From Notamacropus eugenii (lineage: Eukaryota; Chordata; Mammalia; Diprotodontia; Macropodidae), in the NCBI RefSeq assembly GCF_028372415.1, contig NC_092875.1:52514771-52578770 (forward strand): a stretch of DNA of 64,000 nt, written 5' to 3'. Both the position numbers and the translations under genes were made by a program. Position 1 is the first letter of the stretch, and each line of letters starts with the position of its first letter. Below, piece after piece: positions 60,001 through 64,000 of this stretch. Below the pieces are notes generated by a model. It ran no database searches and was not told where the DNA came from. It saw nothing but the letters and a program-made list of their open reading frames with translations.

Positions 60001-60500
60001 GTAAACGTGAATGCTAGATAATTCTATGCCAAATCTTGCCTCCTTTTATCCTTGAACAAATGAGGAAATTCACTGCTCCCTGTCTTCCTTATAGACGTGG
60101 GGGCCTATGGATGCAGAATGTTGCATTCAGAGTCATATGTGGTTGCTGCATTGGTTGGTCTGGATCAACTTTTTTCCTCTTCGTTACAATGGAATGTGTA
60201 CACTGAATGAGTTTGGAAGAGGGGAAGAGTATAGCTTGAAAGAATTGTAAAAACAAAAGGCATCAACAAAATTTTAATTTTGTTTGTACAAAAGAGGGTA
60301 AGGAAAGACTCTCCACAGTTGGCTCACCTCTCAGTGAAATATCTAATGACTATTAAGACAAATGTCATGGGAATGGTTGCCAGCAGGTCTTTGGGATGAG
60401 GGTATATGATGTCATCTGAATCTTCCAAGTCAGTCCATGTGTACCCGGTGGGGATCCAGTATTCAGCGTTCCAGAATGACTTGTACAGGGTGTCCAGCAT
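41138..60500 (-). CDS. CERS4-like: Ceramide synthase, CERS4-like (10 coding exons, 351 aa)
   Basis: Ceramide synthases are ER membrane enzymes that N-acylate sphingoid bases with fatty acyl-CoA to make (dihydro)ceramide. Coding segments, joined in minus order: 60500-60328, 57946-57829, 56296-56178, 56003-55946, 53967-53917, 50515-50423, 49814-49686, 44489-44383, 43944-43788, 41188-41138. The sum is 1056 nt with no internal stop. Every intron is GT-AG and the phases agree. Domains: N-terminal lumenal stretch and first membrane span (about 40-56); homeobox-like segment (about 98-137) with W117-F-RRRR-N-Q; TLC domain with DVKRK at 200-204, catalytic-type H212-H213 and H239-D240; acidic tail with the family RSD motif at 341-343. 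Exon B (IGLPLSR..LGVRD) and exon I (LYTTYY, FFGYYF, VFWS, LILRM) resemble CERS4 more than CERS2, 3, 5 or 6 as I remember them. Human CERS4 is about 394 residues, so the shortfall is at the C-terminus. Family assignment is very secure. CERS4-like versus true CERS4 is an inference. Confidence 0.93.
41205..41720 (+). repeat. Long dispersed repeat (intron I-J)
   Basis: aagcatctattaagcctcta ... gtggaagtgagggaggatca ... gaggtaatagggagctaggg. It is the family also at 46.8-47.8 and 56.6-57.4 kb. The 170-codon frame on the minus strand here is a by-product. Confidence 0.55.
42420..43270 (+). other. Possible old L2-like sequence (intron I-J)
   Basis: Pyrimidine-rich text such as catgctttccccagtcctaaac and tcacatgctactgaatgga suggests a decayed LINE, not proven. 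Confidence 0.3.
43541..43596 (+). repeat. (GA)28 microsatellite
   Basis: 56 bp of pure GA in the intron after exon I. Confidence 0.95.
43788..43944 (-). CDS. CERS4-like: Ceramide synthase coding exon I
   Basis: The exon completes Lys283 and encodes residues 284-335: [14 protein letters not shown], then [26 protein letters not shown] and EGQ. It covers the loop and last membrane span. Work on CERS2 and CERS5 places acyl-chain choice in a short stretch of this loop. Here that stretch differs from CERS4 (VVRSKDK in place of ESISNRG as I remember it). The donor is CCAG|gtaggtac. The acceptor ctctctcag follows a long CT-repeat tract. Confidence 0.93.
43981..44046 (+). repeat. (GA)33 microsatellite beside the exon I acceptor
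   Basis: 66 bp of pure GA on the plus strand, CT on the sense strand of the gene. It ends 36 nt upstream of exon I and, with the C/T-rich bases between, makes up the polypyrimidine region of that 438-bp intron. Confidence 0.95.
44383..44489 (-). CDS. CERS4-like: Ceramide synthase coding exon H
   Basis: This 107-nt exon encodes residues 248-282 plus two bases of codon 283: [18 protein letters not shown], then a span ending TRLILFPNK. It matches the ACKMFNY...FYTRLVLFP stretch of CERS4. The acceptor is tgtctcttaccag and the donor is AACAA|gtgagcct. The intron before it is the largest in the gene (5.2 kb). Confidence 0.93.
44820..45424 (+). mobile_element. L2 LINE portion (intron G-H)
   Basis: cactgtcatccttgacatcc, tccttcatgacccaactcca, tggctccctgccacctctag, in L2 sense order. 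Confidence 0.65.
45425..45650 (-). repeat. CORE-SINE
   Basis: ctccattttacatatgagga ... gatttgaacttaaatcttcc ... ctctctactgggcaacct. Confidence 0.75.
46440..46745 (-). repeat. SINE with RTE-type tail, near full length
   Basis: The plus strand begins with the complement of the tail (tgtttgtcctttgttttcat, agaagaccatgacatcagga) and runs to the left part (gtgaggtaacgcccatacag). Confidence 0.75.
46800..47830 (+). repeat. Long dispersed repeat (intron G-H)
   Basis: atctgatcctggaggtactg, gtggaggatggattggagtg, caattgtaaagctatggcag, ggtgatacaaacag and others. Several nested or rearranged pieces. Class not known to me. Confidence 0.5.
47831..49680. other. Intron G-H, nothing recognised
   Basis: No exon, RNA or clear repeat. 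The open frames at 48415-48762 and 49277-49681 are not coding. The second merely reads into intron next to exon G. Confidence 0.45.
49686..49814 (-). CDS. CERS4-like: Ceramide synthase coding exon G (catalytic Lag1 motif)
   Basis: This exon has 43 codons (residues 205-247). It carries the core of the Lag1p motif: [12 protein letters not shown], then AYSAN, then [12 protein letters not shown]. The paired histidines (212, 213) and the H239-D240 pair needed for acyltransfer in the family are all present, so the enzyme is predicted to be active. It is phase 0 at both ends, with acceptor catcttcccag and donor TGGAG|gtgagtga. Confidence 0.94.
50423..50515 (-). CDS. CERS4-like: Ceramide synthase coding exon F
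   Basis: This exon has 31 codons (residues 174-204): [20 protein letters not shown] followed by a leucine-rich span and DVKRK. I chose the acceptor at gaccctcag over the later ctctgcag because the three extra residues keep the spacing between Y-P-x-Q and YWWYLLEL found in CERS4. The donor is GGAAG|gtgagtct. This exon begins the TLC domain. Confidence 0.92.
50720..50945 (+). repeat. Dispersed-repeat fragment plus CATA-rich simple DNA
   Basis: tattctagattaggcactgg ... cttatgttctattaggagaa, then catacatacatacatat-type repeats. Confidence 0.55.
50946..51585. other. Intron E-F, nothing recognised
   Basis: Unremarkable. Confidence 0.4.
51590..51830 (+). repeat. SINE with RTE-type tail
   Basis: gttatccattgcattctggc ... 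gtgaggccaacaactatgca ... aaatgaagcacgatgacaat. Confidence 0.7.
52010..52165 (+). repeat. tRNA-headed SINE
   Basis: ggggctagctaggtggcaca, gagttcagatctggcctcag, and the tail caacaataaaaa. Confidence 0.8.
52170..53145. other. Intron E-F, nothing recognised
   Basis: No repeat or gene I can name. Confidence 0.4.
53150..53565 (+). mobile_element. CR1/L3 LINE 3' part
   Basis: tctgggtgccatattttagg, aaagacattgacgaactgga, aaaacttcctaccaaagaca. This is the CR1 order known from birds and from old mammalian L3. Confidence 0.7.
53570..53845 (+). repeat. CORE-SINE (Mar-1 type), full with tail
   Basis: tatatgaccttgggcaaatt, ctcatttgtaaaatgaggat, gttgtgaggatcaaatgaga, gtgttttgcaaaccttaaag, ending in an ATC repeat. 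It lies 72 bp from exon E. Confidence 0.8.
53917..53967 (-). CDS. CERS4-like: Ceramide synthase coding exon E
   Basis: This 51-nt, 17-codon exon encodes [17 protein letters not shown] (residues 157-173), the lumenal loop between membrane spans. Other CERS proteins have W....(V/M)W..YP.Q here. It is phase 0 at both ends, with acceptor gtttcttccag and donor AGCAG|gtgagtag. Confidence 0.92.
54355..54425 (+). repeat. TG/TA-rich simple repeat
   Basis: tgtgtgtgtacacatataca and tatatgtatatgtatatatg. Confidence 0.8.
54640..55250 (+). repeat. Dispersed repeat joined to CR1-like piece
   Basis: gtgtggaggatggactatta, caattaggaggctattgcat and aatcagcaagacttggtgac belong to the long dispersed family. 55030-55150 (agcttggagaggacttaagg) is CR1/L3-like. 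Confidence 0.5.
55400..55905 (+). other. Purine-rich intronic segment
   Basis: This lies in the intron after exon D. It is almost all G and A on the plus strand, so pyrimidine-rich on the sense strand of the gene. It has no clear repeat unit. Frames on either strand (for example at 55572-55898) are low-complexity and not coding. Confidence 0.5.
55946..56003 (-). CDS. CERS4-like: Ceramide synthase coding exon D
   Basis: This 58-nt exon completes Cys137 and encodes W138-R-F-L-F-Y through F-G-G-L-L-I-F-C-N156. It is a membrane span that matches the WRFLFY...FVGGL segment of CERS proteins. The acceptor is tattttcag and the donor is TGCAAT|gtgagtat. A decayed copy of this exon and its splice borders lies at 33886-33946. 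Confidence 0.92.
56178..56296 (-). CDS. CERS4-like: Ceramide synthase coding exon C (homeobox-like)
   Basis: The exon encodes residues 98-136 plus two bases of codon 137. It reads [19 protein letters not shown] followed by [11 protein letters not shown], the truncated homeobox segment that CERS2-6 carry and CERS1 lacks. The four arginines and N-Q are intact. Position 116 is Cys where the family usually has Arg (VERWF or QRWF). The donor is TCCTG|gtgagttg and the acceptor is tttgtccaag. The next intron is only 174 bp. Confidence 0.93.
56640..57440 (+). repeat. Long dispersed repeat with (GT)n
   Basis: cctgcccttactgagcttac, gaggaggagaacattgcagg, gtatggactgtagaggggaa, aacaagactcggtgactgat. It contains a (GT)n tract at 56983-57034. 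It is in the intron between exons B and C. Confidence 0.6.
57470..57590 (-). repeat. CORE-SINE fragment
   Basis: ttccattttatagacgagaa ... aatgacttgactaagatcat ... tagaatccaggtcttgtgag. Confidence 0.6.
57829..57946 (-). CDS. CERS4-like: Ceramide synthase coding exon B
   Basis: The exon completes codon 58 (AG|G, Arg) and encodes residues 59-97. The acceptor is ttctctcacag and the donor is AAAAG|gtgagcag. The translation [14 protein letters not shown] is very close to human CERS4 as I remember it (FIGLPLSRWLGVRD) and is the best single reason for the CERS4-like label. The exon ends in phase 0 just before the homeobox-like exon, as in other vertebrate CERS genes. Confidence 0.93.
58030..58985. 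other. Intron A-B, nothing recognised
   Basis: No repeat or gene I can name. Confidence 0.4.
58990..59130 (+). repeat. MIR-type SINE
   Basis: gaccatgtggattggaatct ... ttctgtaaccctggctaaaa ... tttctgttctgtaaaacaag. Confidence 0.55.
59290..60295 (+). mobile_element. L1 3' end, plus strand (intron A-B)
   Basis: gtcactaataataagagaaa, gaatgttggtggagctctga, gtgctcattgattagggcca, actgatgcagagtaaagcaa, ending near 60290 just before exon A. Confidence 0.7.
60328..60500 (-). CDS. CERS4-like: Ceramide synthase coding exon A (start codon)
   Basis: The exon encodes residues 1-57 plus two bases of codon 58. The ATG lies one base after a splice acceptor (ccctag|G ATG), so a non-coding 5' exon must lie upstream. 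It begins [10 protein letters not shown] and contains YTWTDLED and [11 protein letters not shown], the usual N-terminal landmarks of the family, followed by a hydrophobic span ([13 protein letters not shown]). The donor is GAGAG|gtgagcc. The family's N-x-T-W glycosylation sequon reads G-Y-T-W here (residues 19-22). Confidence 0.93.
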
Positions 60501-60599
60501 CCTAGGGTTAAGGTATCAAAGGTATTAAGAGGGATTGGCAGGGAAAAGCATGTGTTGATTATTCAAGAACTGTCCAATAGAGTCAGTGCACCCAGATCA

Positions 60600-60795
60600 T
60601 CAATCGTAGGAACAGAGAATGTCATAACTGTCAATGACCTCGAGGAATTCTAAGTACTTCATCTTACATGTAGAGAAACTGAGATACCAAAATAGCAGAA
60701 TTACCCAAGGTCACATGGTGAGTCCATGACAGCTGATACTGGAACTCAGGTCTCCTGATTCTCTGTGCAAGGCTATTTCCACTGCATTTGCCAGC
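60600..60795 (-). repeat. MIR-type SINE
   Basis: ttacatgtagagaaactgag ... attacccaaggtcacatggt ... ggctatttccactgcatt. Confidence 0.65.
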
Positions 60796-61069
60796 TGCGG
60801 GGGTTAGGATGTGGATGAGAATCCTTTGCTTGCTAGTTCTCATCTAACATGCTGACTGCTGCCTAAGTCTTCTTTGGCATAAGACACCCAGGTATCGTAG
60901 TCTGTCCAGCACCTGCTTTAAATTGATTAGCTACGCAGAGTAACTTCTGATGTGACCATGGATTGTCAAGGTGTCAGAGGTTCTCAAGGAAGGAAACAGA
61001 TTCTGGAACCAAAGAAGTGGCAGGGCCCATAGAACTCAGAACGCCAGAGGTGGAAGGTCCTTAGTAAAT

Positions 61070-61245
61070 GTCAGGGCTACAAGGGCCCTTAGAACAAAAA
61101 CCAGAATGACAGAGATAGGGGCAACCACTTGTTTCAGGCAAGAAGAGTGATCTCCCCATCACTGAAAGTTTTCAACAAGAGGTTGCGTTTTGATCCTTGT
61201 TGATACCAGTGTAGGAGAGGATTCTTGCTTCAGGTGAGAGTGGTA
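61070..61245 (+). mobile_element. CR1/L3 3' fragment
   Basis: gatctccccatcactgaaagt, ttcaacaagaggttgcgttt, gtaggagaggattcttgctt. Confidence 0.55.
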
Positions 61246-61720
61246 TTAGACCTGTCTCAGGGCCTGTCCAGCTGTGTCACTCTAAGCATCCTCTATAAGA
61301 GCTTCCCCTGGCTCCCTCCCCTTCCCTCATCTTCACTAAAGACCCCTCTGCAGGCTGCTAGTGAGGAGTGCTTGGGACATAGGCTCTGGGACCTCACCTC
61401 TCTGAGTTCAGGAATATCTCCTTGTCCTGAATGTTCTTCTGCCCCTAAATGGCAGTGGCTGGTGAGATCAAGGAAGACTTCTGGGGCTGCTCACCAAGAG
61501 GTCAAGCCATTATCCCATTTCCAGAGAAAGACCCTGACTGTCCTTACCTGGGGGCGGTGTCCTTCCTTATATGCCATGTCCCTTATCTACTCTGAGTCAG
61601 AAGCTTCATCCAAAAGAGAATATAAATTTCTTGGGTTACAAGAGCTGGTTTGTTTTTCCTTTGTTTTTTTCCATATGCCACTATTTCCTAATGTAGTACC
61701 TGGTGTCTCATTCTCACTAA
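61246..61720. other. Upstream flank, no gene recognised
   Basis: Part of a 191-codon plus-strand frame that runs from one CR1 fragment into another and is not a gene. On the minus strand CCCCCAG|gtaaggac at about 61550 could be a splice donor of a 5' exon, unproven. Confidence 0.35.
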
Positions 61721-61724
61721 CTGA

Positions 61725-61900
61725 GAATCTCAGAGTTGAAAAGGCTCCTCGAGACCATCTAGTCCCACTGTACATGGAGAAGAAGCCCCCCTCCAGCTGA
61801 CCCAACAGGGGGCCTGAGTCAGGTTTCCCTTTGAAGACCTCCAAAGAAAGAGAACCTGTTACCTCCTGTGGGAGCCCTTGCTACTTTTCCATACTCTGAT
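61725..61900 (-). mobile_element. CR1/L3 3' fragment, opposite orientation
   Basis: gagaatctcagagttgaaaa, gaccatctagtcccactgta, cctcctgtgggagcccttgc. This is the complement of the type of sequence at 61070. Confidence 0.6.
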
Positions 61901-62094
61901 TTTTAAAAACATTTTCTTCATGGAAACAATTCCAAAGATTAGGATAAATGGAAGCTGTCTGAAGGAAACATTGATTAAGCATCTGCTATATACTAGGTAC
62001 TATGCCAAGTGGTTGAAAAACACCTTTTTTCATTCAGATCTTGATTCCAGGCCCAGTGCAATATCCACTTTGCCCTGTGTTTGGACTGTGTGGT

Positions 62095-62350
62095 TGCTAG
62101 GTGACTCAGTGGATATAGATTGCTGCGCCTGAACTCACAGAGACCCCTATCTTTCTGAGTTCAAATCTGCCCTCAGACACTTACCAGCTGTGTGATCCTG
62201 AGCAAGTCACATAACCCTGTTCGCCTCAGTGCCTTATCTGTAAAATGAGCTGGAGAAGGAAATGGCAAACGATTTTTTAAAATCTTTGCCAAGAAAACCC
62301 CAAATAGGTCATGAAGAATCAGATACAATTGAAAAAGAACTGAATAGCAG
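62095..62350 (+). repeat. tRNA-headed SINE, full length
   Basis: ttgctaggtgactcagtgga, gttcaaatctgccctcagac, gtgtgatcctgagcaagtca, gaaggaaatggcaaacgatt, tctttgccaagaaaacccca. Confidence 0.8.
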
Positions 62351-62384
62351 TAAAGAAGATGCAAGCAAGAACAGATGACAGGAA

Positions 62385-62795
62385 ATGAATGAATATAGGA
62401 AAATGGTATAAATCACTTAATGAGGGATTCAGTCCAAATGAGTGGAGGATAGGGAGTAAATCGAAGGTAAATAACATAGGTGTGCTATTGTTTAAAGCAA
62501 TGCTGAGGAAAAGTGGAGAACACCAAGGGGATGTGATCTTTGGTGTGATTGAGAAGTATGTGAGTAAAGCGAGTGGGACAAATTCAAGATGGGCTGTGGA
62601 GACAGATTCAATGAGACTTGAAAGGGATTGGACATGAGGGTAAGGAAGACTGAAAAATTGATGACAATACTAAGATTTCAAACCTGGGTGATGAGGGCAG
62701 GAGAATGTTTTTGCCTGTCTTGGTTTCCTGTGCTTAGCCCTAGTTCATAATTAAGAGATTAATAAATGCTTGTTGACCTGACTTGTTGATTGGAA
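62385..62795 (+). repeat. Dispersed repeat followed by L2 3' end
   Basis: gattcaatgagacttgaaag and ctaagatttcaaacctgggtg belong to the long dispersed family. 62710-62790 (taataaatgcttgttgacct) is an L2 tail. Confidence 0.55.
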
Positions 62796-62799
62796 GGAT

Positions 62800-63960
62800 A
62801 TCTCTGCTCTCTACTGGACTTTGATCCTTTGATGAATTCTGAAATCTAGCCTCATGATATCCTCTCCCTGCCATCGCCCCCTGCCCAATTTTGACCATTC
62901 TTTGTTTCCACAGAACTTAGCGTGGTCCAGCACAAAGCATTTAATGTATGCTTTTTCACTGACTGGGGTATGTGCCAAATTTTATTGAGCTTTACCTTCT
63001 TCATGTCTCATGAACTCGAAGATGAAGCTCTTCCTTGTTTGACCAGAGAGATCTAGAACTGCATTTCTCCCATCTTCTAGAGTACCATCTGAGATAAAAT
63101 TGTCCTTAAGCCCAGTCAGGCACATCCGTCTCCTTCCTTGCTTCAAGGGGAAGGAAGCTTCCCTAAGTTGCTACCAGTTGTGTAGGTTTGATGAAGAAGC
63201 CCTATTAATCAGTACAATGTGGGCTACCTAGTGGGGCTAGAGCATCAAGCCAAGGCACCAGACAGGGCATCCTTCTAATTCTAATTGCACTGGCAATCCA
63301 AGTAGGAATGGGTGTGTAAATGTTCCAGGGTGTGTGAATGTTCCAGGGTGTGTGAGCATTCATTCCAGGAGATGAGCTATATTCTATAAGTACTTAGTAG
63401 CTACATGGGCAGTCAGGGTACAAACACCCTCTCCTCTCTGTTCTCCTGTAATATACAGGTCATATCTAGGCCCTGATGTTCACTCCCCTAGGTCCTAGCA
63501 TCTCTAGACAGAGGCAATTTTCAGAGGTTTGGCTTGCAATGAATAGGAAGAAGCCAAACTAGACCACCCTCATCTAACCAGAAGTCTTTGTGGGCTAGCA
63601 CTGAAGTCATGTACCCCAGCTCCAGCACCTGAAGGCTGCCAGGGGACCTCCACCTATAGCTGTTTATCCCCTTGCCCCTTGCTATAGAGATTCCTCATGA
63701 ACTCCATGAGGACCTGGGAAAGGCAGGGTTGCATGACTAAGTAGGAAAACGTAGGGGAAGATCCAAATTGGAAGCCACTCCCTAGCCAGCAACCATCCAC
63801 AGACTAGCAGGAGGTCAGCATTGGGAGATCCCTTAGAACCCAGAATGTCAGAGCTGAAGACCTTTCATTTTATACATGGGAAAATCGAGTCCTGGAGAGG
63901 GAAAGGATGCTCTGAGAGAACTTTGCCTTCATTAGCTCGTGGCTTATTCTGACCACTCTC
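62800..63960. other. Upstream flank, mostly unrecognised
   Basis: Contains a three-unit, 18-bp tandem repeat at 63310-63366 (unit gggtgtgtgaatgttcca, last unit diverged). No CpG-rich promoter is visible. Confidence 0.4.
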
Positions 63961-63963
63961 ACT

Positions 63964-64000
63964 CACCTCATGGTTCACTGTGCTAGTGATGTGTGAGTTT
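63964..64000 (-). other. Candidate end of an upstream 5' exon at the window edge
   Basis: On the minus strand this reads into GAACCATGAG|gtgagtgag, a near-perfect splice donor. The gene needs an upstream exon because coding exon A starts with an acceptor one base before ATG. Joined to exon A, this exon would place an extra ATG in frame (ATG-AG|G-ATG). This is inference from a single splice motif. Confidence 0.2.

Noticed and set aside
61225..61800. The longest open frame upstream of the gene (191 codons, plus strand)
   Set aside because: It runs across CR1/L3 fragments in opposite orientations, has no known domain and no splice or start context.
1..64000. CRISPR arrays, operons, bacterial-type systems, tRNA or rRNA genes
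   Set aside because: None seen. The tRNA-like boxes belong to SINE heads, and the repeats are interspersed elements or microsatellites.

Overview
This window is vertebrate nuclear DNA, almost certainly from a marsupial. It holds one protein gene that can be read exon by exon. The rest is interspersed repeats, introns and unrecognised sequence. The marsupial call rests on the repeats: LINE-1 copies with an ORF1 and a 5' end of the type ggaggagccaagatggcgg, ORF1-only (HAL1-like) L1 relatives, an RTE-clade LINE, SINEs that end in the same tail as that RTE, many tRNA-headed CORE-SINEs (MIR/Mar-1 type), and old L2 and CR1/L3 pieces. I cannot name the species from sequence alone.

The gene is on the minus strand and is a ceramide synthase, closest in my reading to CERS4. 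Ten coding exons (60500 down to 41138) splice with consistent phases and GT-AG borders to a 351-residue protein with a stop codon. It keeps an ER-membrane N-terminus, a homeobox-like segment ending WFRRRRNQ, and a TLC/Lag1 domain with the HH and HD residues. It looks like a divergent CERS4-like paralogue and not CERS4 itself. It has lost the usual N-terminal glycosylation sequon, has Cys in place of Arg before the homeobox Trp, and has a very short acidic tail. The 5' UTR exon and promoter are not firmly placed.

Layout. 1-3.1 kb: a minus-strand L1/HAL1-like insertion with 15-bp target duplications inside an older L1 ORF2 fragment. 3.1-14.8 kb: L2, RTE, SINEs, LTR-like segments, then a plus-strand L1 ORF2 relic. 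14.85-23.3 kb: nested minus-strand L1/HAL1-type copies with one probable solo LTR. 23.4-25.7 kb: plus-strand L1 3' half. 25.7-30.9 kb: SINEs, microsatellites and unrecognised DNA. 30.9-32.8 kb: a well-bounded HAL1-like element. 33.3-34.0 kb: purine-rich DNA and a decayed copy of one exon of the ceramide synthase gene. 35.85-38.44 kb: two solo LTRs, each with its own 6-bp target duplication. 41.1-60.5 kb: the ceramide synthase gene, whose introns hold L2, L1, CR1, SINEs and microsatellites. 60.5-64 kb: upstream flank.

I found no second intact gene, no structural RNA gene and no undescribed multi-gene system. The best leads are the divergent ceramide synthase, the decayed exon copy about 22 kb away, a dinucleotide array just upstream of one splice acceptor, and the architecture of the HAL1-like elements.
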